NCBI GenBank assembly: GCA_007125175.1
Contig: SLDS01000130.1
Coordinates: 1 to 46,263, forward strand
DNA length: 46,263 bases
Direction of reading: 5' to 3'
Origin: Flavobacteriales bacterium
Lineage (GTDB): Bacteria > Bacteroidota > Bacteroidia > Flavobacteriales_D > Cryomorphaceae
In this document: one piece after another, positions 22,305 through 31,185 of the stretch
How positions within the stretch are numbered: the stretch's first letter is position 1
Layout: each line of letters opens with the position of its first letter
Program-made: the position numbers and the translations under genes
Notes under the pieces: model-generated
The model's database searches: none
What the model was told of the DNA's origin: nothing
The model's input: only the letters and a program-made list of their open reading frames with translations

Positions 22305-24707
22305 ATGTGGGAAAAAATTGCCGGCTTTATTCTTCGCAACCGTATTCCGCTTTTGCTGGCACTCGCTATCGTTACTGTTTTCATGGCCTTTCAGGCCCGC
22401 AATGTGCAGTATAGCTACAAGTTTGGCGGCATACTGCCAAAGGATGACAGCACCCAGGTAGAATACGATCGATTTACCAAGCGCTTCAGCGAGGATGGCA
22501 ACATCCTTGTGCTCGGGGTGCAGGGTGCTGAGCTGCATTCTTATCCCGTCTTTTCCGAATGGTACGATCTGGGCAATACCTTGAGGGCCATCGATGGCGT
22601 AGATAGCGTTTTTTCCGAGGCCCATCTTTTCACTTTGGTGAAAAACAGTGAGGAGAAGCGTTTCGACTTGCAAAAAGTGGTGAGCCAAAGGCCGGATTCG
22701 CAGGAAGAGGTGGACAGTCTTGTGGCCATCATCCAATCCCTCCCTTTTTACCGAAGGCTCATCTACAATGACACTACCTATGCCAGCCTGATGATGCTCT
22801 TTGTGAACAGGGAGCGCTTCGAAACCGATTCGCGCATCGAAGTGGTAAGGGCCATTGAGCGCGAGGCTGCAGCCTTCACAGAAAGCACAGGCCTCGAGGT
22901 GCATTATTCAGGTCTGCCCTACATCCGCAGTTTGCAGATGATTCGGATCAAAAAGGAGTTGGGCATGTTCGTAGGTTTGGCCGCATTGGTCACCGCCATT
23001 TTGCTCTTTCTCTTCTTCAAGAGCTTCAGGGTGATGCTGATAAGTCTCGTGGTGGTGGTCATTGGGGTGATATGGTCTCTGGGTACCATAGGTATTTTTG
23101 GCTTTAAGCTCAGCGCCCTGATGGGCCTCATTCCTCCGCTCATCATCGTAATCGGCGTGCCCAATTGTGTATTCCTGCTCAATAAATACCACAGTGAATA
23201 CCGCATCCACGGCAATCAGATCAAGGCCCTGAACCGGGTGATCTACAAGGTGGGCAATGCCACCTTCATGACCAATGCCACCACGGCAATGGGTTTTGCC
23301 ACCTTCATTTTTGTGCAGAGTGCCATGCTCAAGGAGTTTGGAATCATTGCCGCTATCAATATCATCAGTGTCTTCCTGCTTTCGCTGATCATCATTCCTA
23401 CGGTATTCAGCTTCATCGCTCCACCCTTGGAGCGCCATGTCAAGCACCTGGATCGCACCTGGCTGGAGCGCGCTGTAGGCGGCCTGGAGCATCTGGTCAT
23501 TCACCACCGGCCCAAGGTCTATGTGGCCACTGTGGTTCTTGTTGGCCTCGCGGTGTATGGGCTTACCAAGGTGAAAGCCACCGGAAACATTGTCGATGAC
23601 CTGCCCAAAGACGACCAAATCATTACCGATTTGCGCTTTTTCGAACGCAATTTTAGTGGTGTGATGCCACTGGAGGTGCTCGTCAATACACTCGATAGCT
23701 CGCGAATCACTCAGGAAAAGAACCTGAGAAAAATCGAGGCTTTGCAGAAGGAGCTGGAATCCTATGAAGAAATCTCCCGCCCCCTGGCCATCACTGACGC
23801 TGTGAAATTTGCCAAGCAAGCTTATTACAATGGCTTACCTGAGCGTTACAGCCTTATCAGTGGCTATGAAAAGTCCTTTATCGCGCCCTATCTGCGGGGC
23901 AATGAGGACGAAGCCGGAGGGGTGATGCGTCTATTTCTCGACTCCACCCGGCAAGTGACTCGCGTGAGCGCCCAAATCGCCGATATCGGTACCCATGAGC
24001 TCGATTCTCTGATGAACAGACTCAAACCCCGGATTTTTGAAATTTTCCCTCCGGATGCCTACAAGGTGACGCTTACAGGTACGAGTATCGTTTTTCTTAA
24101 TGGGACTACCTATCTGGTAAAAAATCTGTTTATCAGCCTCTCCATCGCCATTGTGGTGATCGCCATTCTCATGGCTCTGCTCTTCAATTCGGCACGAATG
24201 GTGGTGATTTCTCTCATCCCCAACATCATTCCCTTGCTTTTCACTGGTGCGCTTATGGGATATTTCGGCGTGGCTATCAAGCCGAGTACGATACTGGTCT
24301 TCAGCATCGCATTTGGTATTTCGGTGGATGATACCATCCACTTTCTGTCCAAATACCGACAGGAACTCAAACAGCGCTCTTGGGACATTCACGGCTGTAT
24401 TCTCAGAGCTTTGCGCGAAACAGGGGTGAGTATGATATACACTTCAATCATTCTGTTCTTCGGTTTTCTTGTATTTACCGCGAGTAATTTTGGAGGCACA
24501 GTCGCCCTCGGGCTTTTGGTATCCATCACGCTCCTCGTGGCCATGATATCCAACCTTGTGCTCTTGCCGAGCCTGCTGATGTCCTTTCAGCGCAGCCTTG
24601 TCACCAAGTCTTTTCAGGAGCCCCTCCTGGAAATTGTGGATGAGGAAGAAGATATCGACCTGAAAGCACTGGAGCTCAGGCAATCCAAAGAGACTGACAA
24701 AAGCTAA
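22305..24707 (+). CDS. RND/MMPL family exporter (HAE3-like)
   Basis: The protein is 800 aa from the ATG at 22305. The frame is open 129 codons further upstream, but those run antisense through the radical SAM gene start and give no recognisable protein. The shorter form starts MWEKIAGFILRNRIPLLLALAIV, a typical first helix. The two-fold RND repeat is clear: helix 1, a periplasmic domain, then helices 2-6 with VIGVPNCVFLLNKYH. Then comes helix 7 (YVATVVLVGLAVYGL), a second periplasmic domain and helices 8-12 with SIAFGISVDDTIHFLSKYR, the acidic proton-relay motif. It lacks adaptor or TolC partners nearby. Related HAE3/MmpL proteins move lipids or hydrophobic compounds; the substrate here is unknown. 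Confidence 0.9.
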   Translation: MWEKIAGFILRNRIPLLLALAIVTVFMAFQARNVQYSYKFGGILPKDDSTQVEYDRFTKRFSEDGNILVLGVQGAELHSYPVFSEWYDLGNTLRAIDGVDSVFSEAHLFTLVKNSEEKRFDLQKVVSQRPDSQEEVDSLVAIIQSLPFYRRLIYNDTTYASLMMLFVNRERFETDSRIEVVRAIEREAAAFTESTGLEVHYSGLPYIRSLQMIRIKKELGMFVGLAALVTAILLFLFFKSFRVMLISLVVVVIGVIWSLGTIGIFGFKLSALMGLIPPLIIVIGVPNCVFLLNKYHSEYRIHGNQIKALNRVIYKVGNATFMTNATTAMGFATFIFVQSAMLKEFGIIAAINIISVFLLSLIIIPTVFSFIAPPLERHVKHLDRTWLERAVGGLEHLVIHHRPKVYVATVVLVGLAVYGLTKVKATGNIVDDLPKDDQIITDLRFFERNFSGVMPLEVLVNTLDSSRITQEKNLRKIEALQKELESYEEISRPLAITDAVKFAKQAYYNGLPERYSLISGYEKSFIAPYLRGNEDEAGGVMRLFLDSTRQVTRVSAQIADIGTHELDSLMNRLKPRIFEIFPPDAYKVTLTGTSIVFLNGTTYLVKNLFISLSIAIVVIAILMALLFNSARMVVISLIPNIIPLLFTGALMGYFGVAIKPSTILVFSIAFGISVDDTIHFLSKYRQELKQRSWDIHGCILRALRETGVSMIYTSIILFFGFLVFTASNFGGTVALGLLVSITLLVAMISNLVLLPSLLMSFQRSLVTKSFQEPLLEIVDEEEDIDLKALELRQSKETDKS

Positions 24708-24719
24708 GGGAATACCACA

Positions 24720-25583
24720 ATGAAAGGAATCATACTAGCAGGTGGATCTGGGACGCGGCTATACCCGCTCACAATAGCCGTGAGCAAGCAGCTCATGCCG
24801 GTATACGACAAGCCCATGATCTATTACCCACTCTCCACCCTGATGGAAGCGGGAATCAATGAGATTCTCATCATCACCACCCCACACGACAAGGCGCATT
24901 TTGAGCGCCTCCTTGGCGATGGCTCCCGGTTGGGCTGCCGCTTTAGCTATGCAGTGCAGAAGGAGCCCAATGGACTTGCACAGGCTTTTGTAATTGGGGC
25001 TGATTTTATCGGAAATGATAAAGTCGCCCTCATACTCGGCGACAACATCTTCTACGGGATGGGGCTGGAGGCCCTGCTGGAGCAAAATACCGATCCTAAT
25101 GGTGGCTTGGTGTATGCCTACCACGTATCCGATCCCGAGCGCTATGGGGTTGTAGAATTTGACAAGTCGGGAAAGGCCCTGAGCATTGAAGAGAAGCCAC
25201 AGCATCCCAAATCAAACTATGCTGTGCCCGGACTCTATTTTTATGACAATGATGTAATTGACATTGCGAGAAAGCTGCAGCCCAGCAAGCGAGGGGAATA
25301 CGAAATCACGGATGTGAACAAGGAATACCTGCGCAGGGAGCGGTTGCAGGTGGGTATCCTCGATCGGGGCACTGCCTGGCTGGATACCGGTACCTTTGCC
25401 TCACTCATGCAGGCTGCCCAGTTTGTAGAGGTGATCGAGGAGCGGCAGGGGCTCAAAATCGGTTGTATAGAAGAGGTCGCTTTCAAGAAAGGCTATATCA
25501 GTGCCGACCAGCTCAATGAGATTGCACAGCCCCTCGTGAAGAGCGGCTACGGTCAGTATTTACTCAACTTGCTGAAAGCGTGA
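24720..25583 (+). CDS. rfbA: Glucose-1-phosphate thymidylyltransferase
   Basis: RfbA (RmlA) makes dTDP-glucose from dTTP and glucose-1-phosphate, the first step toward dTDP-rhamnose and related surface sugars. The 287-aa protein has the nucleotide-binding [39 protein letters not shown] with the metal-binding Asp, [20 protein letters not shown] and GTAWLDTGT. The length is normal. It lies 12 bases after the exporter gene and overlaps the next gene by four bases, so it is probably in one operon with both. rfbB, rfbC and rfbD are not adjacent. Confidence 0.96.
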   Translation: MKGIILAGGSGTRLYPLTIAVSKQLMPVYDKPMIYYPLSTLMEAGINEILIITTPHDKAHFERLLGDGSRLGCRFSYAVQKEPNGLAQAFVIGADFIGNDKVALILGDNIFYGMGLEALLEQNTDPNGGLVYAYHVSDPERYGVVEFDKSGKALSIEEKPQHPKSNYAVPGLYFYDNDVIDIARKLQPSKRGEYEITDVNKEYLRRERLQVGILDRGTAWLDTGTFASLMQAAQFVEVIEERQGLKIGCIEEVAFKKGYISADQLNEIAQPLVKSGYGQYLLNLLKA

Positions 25584-26557
25584 GGCAGCTCGAACCATAC
25601 CTGCGGGCTTTTGAGGCTGAGCTGAAAAATTATCGGGAGCAGCTTCCCGAGGATGGCCTGCACGCCCCCATTCGCTACATACTCGCCTTGGGAGGAAAGC
25701 GCATTCGGCCTGCCTTGGTTATGCTGGCTGCCGAGGCTTTTGGAAGCGATTTTAGCGAAAGCTTGCCGGCAGCGCTCGCTGTAGAGATCTTCCACAACTT
25801 CTCCCTGGTACACGATGACATCATGGACGCGGCGCCCTTGCGCAGGGGGCAAGCCACCGTGCACCACCGCTGGGATTCCAATCGGGCCATTCTCTCTGGA
25901 GATGCCATGCTCATAGCGGCCTACAAGCAACTCGAGCGCTGCGGCAAGGATAAGCTGCCGGCACTTTTCAGTCTCTTCAACAAAACTGCCTTCGAAGTGT
26001 GCCTTGGGCAGCAGTACGACATGGATTTCGAGAACGAAATGGATGTGAGCACGGAGCGTTATATCGAAATGATCAGTCTCAAGACGGCCGTGCTACTGGG
26101 ATGCAGCCTCAAGATGGGTGCTTTGGTCGCCAATGCTTCCGAAGAAGATGCCGAAAAGCTCTACCAATATGGCAAGCTGGCAGGTATCGGCTTTCAAATT
26201 CAGGATGACTTCCTCGATGCCTTTGGCGATCCCGATCGCTTTGGCAAGCAAGTAGGAGGTGATATCCTTTCGGGAAAGAAGACCTTGCTCAGCACCTATG
26301 CCTTGCAAGTGGCAGAGGGGAGCGAAGCAGCTGAGCTAAAGTCCATTTACAATGGTGAGCGCGAGATGCCTGCAGGAGAGAAGGTGCGCCGCGTTCAAGA
26401 ATTGTTTCGAAGCCTTGGTGCAGGTGAGCACGCCTTGCAGGTAGCCGATCGCTATTTTGAGCAGGCTGCGGGATGCCTGGATGCTCTTCAGCTTCCCGAA
26501 TCCCAAAAGAACGGTTTGAGGGCATTTCTCGACGGGCTTCGTGTGAGGGAGTACTGA
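25580..26557 (+). CDS. Polyprenyl (FPP/GGPP-type) synthase
   Basis: The 325-aa trans-isoprenyl diphosphate synthase starts at a GTG overlapping the rfbA stop (GTGA). Both Asp-rich motifs are present: first [13 protein letters not shown] (Asp79/80/83), second [10 protein letters not shown] (near 208). The GGKRIRP IPP-binding block is also present. The first motif has no two-residue insertion, and Phe74 sits five residues before it. Such an aromatic residue usually limits chain length to C15-C20, so a short-chain product is inferred and a C40 quinone side-chain synthase is less likely. The enzyme supplies isoprenoids for quinones or undecaprenyl carriers. Confidence 0.92.
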   Translation: MRQLEPYLRAFEAELKNYREQLPEDGLHAPIRYILALGGKRIRPALVMLAAEAFGSDFSESLPAALAVEIFHNFSLVHDDIMDAAPLRRGQATVHHRWDSNRAILSGDAMLIAAYKQLERCGKDKLPALFSLFNKTAFEVCLGQQYDMDFENEMDVSTERYIEMISLKTAVLLGCSLKMGALVANASEEDAEKLYQYGKLAGIGFQIQDDFLDAFGDPDRFGKQVGGDILSGKKTLLSTYALQVAEGSEAAELKSIYNGEREMPAGEKVRRVQELFRSLGAGEHALQVADRYFEQAAGCLDALQLPESQKNGLRAFLDGLRVREY

Positions 26558-26623
26558 GACAGGCTCGCAATTGAGCGAACACCCTTCTGCCAATACATTT
26601 CAGACTGGAGGAGACAAGTTCTT

Positions 26624-27535
26624 TCAGCGCTTGCCGATCAGCTGTTCCAGTGCGGTACTGAGTTTTGTGTATTCGAATTCAAAGCCGGTGGCGGCAATCT
26701 TTTCGGCGCTGGCCCTGCTTCCCTTGAGCAGGATTTCGGACATTTCCCCCAGGGCCAGCCTCAAGACAAAGGCAGGTACTGCGGGCAAAATCAAGGGGCG
26801 TCCCAGCGCCTTGGCGATGCTTTTGGTGAATTGCCGATTGTTCACATGATCGCCATTACAGGCATTGTAAGCGCCTTGAACTTCCTTCTTTTCCAGGGCG
26901 TGGAGATACATCTTGCACAAATCATCAATGTGTATGTAGGGCATCCATTGCCTACCCGTACCGAGGGCTGCCCCCAGGCCAAAGCGCACCGGTAGGGCAA
27001 TCTTGGGCAGGGCACCACCTGCTGCGGAAAGCACGATACTGGCGCGAAGCATGGCCACCCTGCAGCGTGGCTCAAAGGCCCTTGCAGCCTCTTCCCACAG
27101 GCGGCAGCACTCGCCAATGAAGCTCTCTGACGGCGGGTCGTCCTCTCTAAAGGTATGTGCGCCCGTGACTGATCCATAATAGTTGATACCACTGGCAGAG
27201 ATGAAAACTTTGGGCCAGTGATCCATCTCGGCACAGCGGCTGTGGAGGAGTTCAGCGGTTTGCACCCGGCTGTTGATGATCTCTTTTTTGCGGGAGCTTG
27301 TCCAGCGCTTATCGGCAATTCCTGCGCCGGCCAGATGGATAATGGCATGACAGTCCTTCAGGGCCTCTTCCTCGATGATTCCTTTTTTGTAGTCCCACTG
27401 GTAGCGCTGTATGGCGCCCTTTTGCTCCCGCTTTCGCGAAAGATGAGCCACCTCGTATCCGCGCTGTAGGAGCATGGTACTCAAAGTGCTTCCAATTAGA
27501 CCGGAACCACCTGTAATGAGCACTTTCTTATTCAT
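26624..27535 (-). CDS. TIGR01777-family NAD(P)-binding protein (SDR-like epimerase)
   Basis: The 303-aa Rossmann-fold protein belongs to the extended SDR group (YfcH/SulA-like, TIGR01777). Motifs: VLITGGSGLIGSTL at the N-terminus, IIHLAGAGIADKRW, SASGINYYGS, and the C-terminal DUF1731-like tail (LILPAVPAFVLRLALGEMSEILLKGSRAS). Biochemical function is not established for the family; a sugar-nucleotide epimerase or reductase is the usual guess. It is convergent with the polyprenyl synthase gene and separated from the upstream FAS1 gene by a terminator, so it likely has its own promoter, which I could not pick out. Confidence 0.93.
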   Translation of the reverse strand: MNKKVLITGGSGLIGSTLSTMLLQRGYEVAHLSRKREQKGAIQRYQWDYKKGIIEEEALKDCHAIIHLAGAGIADKRWTSSRKKEIINSRVQTAELLHSRCAEMDHWPKVFISASGINYYGSVTGAHTFREDDPPSESFIGECCRLWEEAARAFEPRCRVAMLRASIVLSAAGGALPKIALPVRFGLGAALGTGRQWMPYIHIDDLCKMYLHALEKKEVQGAYNACNGDHVNNRQFTKSIAKALGRPLILPAVPAFVLRLALGEMSEILLKGSRASAEKIAATGFEFEYTKLSTALEQLIGKR

Positions 27536-27587
27536 CTGTTTCGCTTTCAGATTGTGATTTCAGGCTGCCATAAAGGCTTTTAATTCA

Positions 27588-27622
27588 ACCAAAAAAACCC
27601 GATGCCATCGACAAGGGGTTTT
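27588..27622 (-). terminator. Rho-independent terminator after the FAS1 gene
   Basis: In the minus direction the RNA reads AAAACCC, a 15-base spacer, then GGGTTTT continued by three more T. The arms are 27616-27622 and 27594-27600. The spacer itself can fold (CGATG-G-CATCG). It lies 50 bases past the stop of the FAS1 lipoprotein gene. Confidence 0.62.
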
Positions 27623-27672
27623 CTTGGGTTTCAAATAAGTCAGAATTTTTCGGATTGCAGACGATCAGACGA

Positions 27673-28641
27673 TCAGGGGATCAGTACGCCAGCGATGCGG
27701 TGCAAGACTCCGTTGGTTCCTTGCACATCTGTTTCCATCACATTTATCACATTTCCTTGATTGTCGGTGATGGTCACAAGATTGTCTTCACCAAAACCAA
27801 TATTGAAGGTCTCACCATTGTTCAATGTAATGACCGGGCCTTCATTGATGTCGGCGGCGCGGATATTTCCCGATACCACGTGGTAAAGCAAAGCTTCGGA
27901 AAGATCTACACCGTCCAGATCTGCCGAAGCAAAAGCGTTGTTATCGGGTGCGAACACTGTGAAGGTCGCATCCGGATCTTCAAGGGTGCTCACCAAGTCA
28001 GCCTGAACAAGGGCATCAGTGAGCGAGGAGAACAAGATGGGATTGTTCTGGGCGAGGTCAACCACATTGGGTAAGAGCAATACTGAGTTGATTCCATGCA
28101 ATACACCATTGGTCGCCAATAAGTCTGCTTGTGTAACGTTTGAAGAGCCATTCAGCGTTATGGTCTGTGCCACATTTCTTATGAAAAGTGAGAGAGGATC
28201 TCCCTCAGGACTTGCATCAGAAAAGGTGGTGGCATAAGTATTCTCCCCCAAGTCCGTAGATCTTACCTCGAGGCCAGCAATTACGTGGTAGCGCAGTATT
28301 TGCTGCACCTCTTCAGCGCCCAGCTCGCCTATAAGCGATATCAATCGCTCTTCTGCCGAGCCTGCGGGAAGGCCGAGCTCGTCAAAAAGTTCCGTGAAGG
28401 CAGCATTGTTTGGTCCAAAAACAGTGAAAGGGCCACTCCCCTCAAGCGTAGGCGTGAGGTCAGCCAAGCTGAGTGCCAGAGCAAGGGTAGAATATTCGGG
28501 GAAACTCGAGAGTAATTGCACCATATTTTGGGTAGGTCCTACGGTGTCGTCGGTGAAGTCATCGTCGTCGCTGCAAGATGACAAAAACAGAGTGCCGCAC
28601 AGAAATAGAGGCAGAAAGAAGTGGGTGACTTTGCGGATCAT
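27673..28641 (-). CDS. Two-domain fasciclin (FAS1) lipoprotein
   Basis: The 322-aa protein has a lipoprotein signal (LCGTLFLSSC, Cys near residue 23) followed by an acidic linker (SDDDDFTDD), a common surface-export-like context in this phylum. Two FAS1 domains follow. The first contains GPFTVFGPNNAAFTEL, YHVIAGLEV and NGVLHGINSVLLLP. The second contains ATFTVFAPDNNAFAS, YHVVSGNI and NGVLHRIAGVLIP. FAS1 domains mediate adhesion or polysaccharide binding. The gene appears monocistronic, ending at its own terminator. The acidic residues right after the lipid Cys suggest, but do not prove, outward surface display. Confidence 0.94.
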   Translation of the reverse strand: MIRKVTHFFLPLFLCGTLFLSSCSDDDDFTDDTVGPTQNMVQLLSSFPEYSTLALALSLADLTPTLEGSGPFTVFGPNNAAFTELFDELGLPAGSAEERLISLIGELGAEEVQQILRYHVIAGLEVRSTDLGENTYATTFSDASPEGDPLSLFIRNVAQTITLNGSSNVTQADLLATNGVLHGINSVLLLPNVVDLAQNNPILFSSLTDALVQADLVSTLEDPDATFTVFAPDNNAFASADLDGVDLSEALLYHVVSGNIRAADINEGPVITLNNGETFNIGFGEDNLVTITDNQGNVINVMETDVQGTNGVLHRIAGVLIP

Positions 28642-28809
28642 GGGTAAGAATTTTGGATTTTGATGTAATGATAACCGAAAGTTAAGTTTCTTGTTCGCCC
28701 GAGCTGAGGAATTAGGTTTTTTTAGAGATTTTCATGGAGTAATCTTTGCTCGCTGAGATGTCTTTGCCTTCATTTTTTGCTTGGGGTTCGCCATATGGGA
28801 TTGCCTCCT

Positions 28810-28817
28810 TACTTTTG
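28810..28817 (+). promoter_or_regulatory. Candidate -7 element TACTTTTG before the MORN-repeat gene
   Basis: This exact TAnnTTTG match lies 57 bases before the ATG at 28875. It lies inside the frame if a longer start at 28746 were used, which argues for the shorter start. A TTCG 19 bases upstream is a poor -33 match. Confidence 0.42.
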
Positions 28818-28874
28818 TCTCGCAATTATCCGGGCCGCATTGCGTTGATGTGCTCACGAATCTCTATCCCGTTC

Positions 28875-30527
28875 ATGTACCTGTCCAAAAAGCATTTTTC
28901 CAGAGGTGATTTCGGCCTCATTGTTTCACTGTTATTTTTTTTATGCCTTTCGGCAAAAGCCCAGGAAGCCCTTGTCCTGCCACAGGAGCCATACAAGGAA
29001 TACTGGGATGCGGCAGCTAAGCAAGTCAAGACGGAGGGCTCATACCTTTGGGGAAAGGAGCACGGTACATGGTACTATTTTGCGAGAAACGGAGCAATCG
29101 AAGAGGAGCGCAACTACTCCTTCGGTCGCCTGCAGGGCCCTACCCGAACCTTTTTTGCGGACAGCGTATTGTCGCGTGAGGCTTTTTTCACCTGGGATGA
29201 GCTCGATGGGCCTTATCTGCGCTACTACCGCGATGGCAAGCTGAGGGAGAAAGGCAGCTATGCAAAGGGCAATAAGCTGGGCCGCTGGCAGTATTGGTAC
29301 CCCTCAGGACAAGAGCATATGGTAGAAGAGTATATAGACACTCAGGATAAACCCTTGCTCATGGCTTTCTGGACACCCGATGGACAAAAGCTCATTAGCG
29401 GTGGCAATGGTCGCATGGAGGAGCACTATGCCAATGGGCAACTCAAATCGCGCGAAACTTACACCGCAGGCCGCATGACGGGCCAATCGGAAACCTGGTG
29501 GCCCCAAGGCAATTTGCGCAGCAGCGGCAGCTATCAAGACGGATTGAAGGAAGGAAGCTGGGAGTACTACCTCGAGTCCGGAGAGCAGTGGAAAACCAGT
29601 ACTTTCAAGGCCGATACCCTGCATGGCCCTTACACGAGCTACTTCGAAAACGGACAAAAATCCGAGGAAGGCCAATTTGAAATGGGGCAGAAGCAGGGTA
29701 AGTGGATATTTCATCGGGAGTACGAGTACAAGGAAATGGAAGGCCGCTTTGAACGCGACCTGCGCGAGGGCCTTTGGCAATATTGGCATCCCAATGGCAA
29801 GCTGCAGAGTGAGGGCCGCTTCGGGAATGACCTGCAGGAGGGTGAGTGGAAAAGCTACTATCCCGATGGCTCCTTATGGAGAAAGGGTGAATATGCTGCC
29901 GGACAGAAGCACGGGGATTGGACCACATACTTCGAGAATGGACAGAAGCTACAGGAAGGCTCCTATCAGCATGGCCTGGAAGATGGTCTGTGGAAGAGTT
30001 GGTTCAAAGACGGCAAGCAATCCGATGAAGGGCATTTTAGCAAAGGCTTGCTCGATGGCTCCTGGCGGGGCTGGTTCCCAAATGGGCAAAGACGCTATGA
30101 GGGTTCATGGAGCAAAAATCAGAAAAACGGCCAATGGAAGCACTGGAATGAAGATGGCCGACTCATTGAGAGTGCTAGCTACAAGGAGGGCAAGCTTCAC
30201 GGCAGTTTTTCTGAGTACAGTGAGCATGGCAGCCCGATTCGCCAAGGCAATTACCGCGATAGCAAGCCCCACGGTACCTGGATATACTTTTTCCCGGAAG
30301 GGGGAAAACAGAGGGAATGCAGCTATAAGGATGGCAAACTCGAAGGCGAAAGCACCATCTACCACCGCAGGGGCGGACACCCCCAATTGGTAGAGAAATA
30401 CCGCGACAACAAGCGCCACGGTATTTCCTCAGAATACTCTCCGGGAGGCAATTTGCTCAGATCGGTCGAGTACGAAAATGGGCGCAAAGTGAAGGTGGTC
30501 AAAGACAATGTGCTCGGTGGACGCTGA
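28875..30527 (+). CDS. Secreted MORN/YwqK-like repeat protein
   Basis: The 550-aa protein starts at 28875. Here the N-terminus MYLSKKHFSRGDFGLIVSLLFFLCLSAKAQ is an ordinary signal peptide, whereas the open frame back to 28746 is not. The whole mature part is about 20 imperfect repeats of about 23 residues of the form G-x-W-x-x-[YW]-[YFW]-x-x-G-[QK]-x-x-x-[EA]-G-x-[YF]-x-x-G-x-x-[HE] (for example HGDWTTYFENGQK, DGLWKSWFKDGKQ). This matches the MORN_2/YwqK family. Such beta-hairpin arrays form long twisted sheets and may bind partners. Annotation as a toxin antitoxin is common for this family but unsupported here: no toxin gene adjoins. Confidence 0.88.
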   Translation: MYLSKKHFSRGDFGLIVSLLFFLCLSAKAQEALVLPQEPYKEYWDAAAKQVKTEGSYLWGKEHGTWYYFARNGAIEEERNYSFGRLQGPTRTFFADSVLSREAFFTWDELDGPYLRYYRDGKLREKGSYAKGNKLGRWQYWYPSGQEHMVEEYIDTQDKPLLMAFWTPDGQKLISGGNGRMEEHYANGQLKSRETYTAGRMTGQSETWWPQGNLRSSGSYQDGLKEGSWEYYLESGEQWKTSTFKADTLHGPYTSYFENGQKSEEGQFEMGQKQGKWIFHREYEYKEMEGRFERDLREGLWQYWHPNGKLQSEGRFGNDLQEGEWKSYYPDGSLWRKGEYAAGQKHGDWTTYFENGQKLQEGSYQHGLEDGLWKSWFKDGKQSDEGHFSKGLLDGSWRGWFPNGQRRYEGSWSKNQKNGQWKHWNEDGRLIESASYKEGKLHGSFSEYSEHGSPIRQGNYRDSKPHGTWIYFFPEGGKQRECSYKDGKLEGESTIYHRRGGHPQLVEKYRDNKRHGISSEYSPGGNLLRSVEYENGRKVKVVKDNVLGGR

Positions 30528-30626
30528 GCGCGCCTGGATGTGTTTTCTGACAAGGCTTGATTGGACTAAAGGCGGCAGTGAGAATCAATACATAAGCCAT
30601 TTTGCCCGGGCTTGCATTATTTCACA

Positions 30627-30656
30627 TTGTTAGCTGAAAAAGAATAACTACCTTTG
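30627..30656 (+). promoter_or_regulatory. Promoter of the rimP-nusA-infB operon
   Basis: TTG at 30627-30629, a 19-base spacer and TACCTTTG at 30649-30656 match the Bacteroidota sigma-ABfr consensus TTG-N19-TAnnTTTG in both elements and spacing. Transcription should begin near 30660-30663, just before the hairpin at 30678. Confidence 0.75.
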
Positions 30657-30677
30657 CGGCATAAAACGAATGAAATC

Positions 30678-30704
30678 AGAGGGGCCGAAGCCCCTCTTTT
30701 TATT
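30678..30704 (+). promoter_or_regulatory. Terminator-shaped leader hairpin before rimP
   Basis: AGAGGGGC (30678-30685), loop CGAA, then GCCCCTCT (30690-30697) form an eight-pair stem followed by TTTTATT. It starts about 15-20 bases after the expected transcription start and ends before the TTG that best fits the RimP N-terminus. It has the form of an intrinsic terminator or attenuator; a 5'-stabilising hairpin is the alternative. Confidence 0.7.
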
Positions 30705-30711
30705 GCCTGTA

Positions 30712-31179
30712 TTGATCACCGAAAGCCACATACGAAAGCTCCTCGAGGAGAAAATTACCGGTAGCGACTACTACGTACTGGGCATCGATATCAAGCCGGG
30801 CAACGTGATACAAGTGGAGCTGGAGAGCAGTGGTCCGGTGAGCATTGAAGACTGTGTGGCCTTTAGCCGGCAAATTGAGCACAACCTGGACAGGGAGGCC
30901 GAAGACTTCTCCTTGCAAGTGAGCTCCCCGGGCCTGGACAAGCCCCTGCGCGACCCCAGGCAATACAAGAAAAACGTGGGCAGGGAGCTCAAGGTGTGGA
31001 TGCCCGATAGCAGCGAGCTGGAAGGGGAGCTTACCCAAGCCGATGAGGAGGGCTTTACACTGCACAGCCGCCGGAAAGAAAAGCAAGAAGGAAAAAAAAA
31101 CAAGGTATGGGTGGAGCGGGATCACCGCTTGAGCTACGCCGAAATACAACAAGCCAAAATCAAGATCAATTTCAAATAA
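30712..31179 (+). CDS. rimP: Ribosome maturation factor RimP
   Basis: RimP assists 30S subunit maturation. Motifs: the N-terminal helix ITESHIRKLLEEKI, IEDCVAFSRQIEHNLD, FSLQVSSPGLDKPLRDPRQYKKNVGR (conserved EVSSPGxDRPL type) and the C-terminal SH3-like barrel ending IKINF. The longest frame starts at ATG 30670, but its first 14 codons (MKSEGPKPLFLLPV) are encoded by a terminator-like hairpin. They have no counterpart in the family as I know it. Starting at TTG 30712 gives 155 aa, the usual length. It is the first gene of rimP-nusA-infB; nusA starts seven bases after its stop. Confidence 0.9.
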   Translation: MITESHIRKLLEEKITGSDYYVLGIDIKPGNVIQVELESSGPVSIEDCVAFSRQIEHNLDREAEDFSLQVSSPGLDKPLRDPRQYKKNVGRELKVWMPDSSELEGELTQADEEGFTLHSRRKEKQEGKKNKVWVERDHRLSYAEIQQAKIKINFK

Positions 31180-31185
31180 GAAGCC

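Noticed and set aside
22908-23819. 303-codon minus-strand frame inside the exporter gene
   Set aside because: The His/Asp-rich translation is typical of antisense membrane-protein codons. The sense strand has clear RND motifs.
28875-30527. YwqK-type antitoxin of a toxin-antitoxin pair
   Set aside because: No small toxin gene adjoins it, and the protein is exported and far longer than antitoxins.
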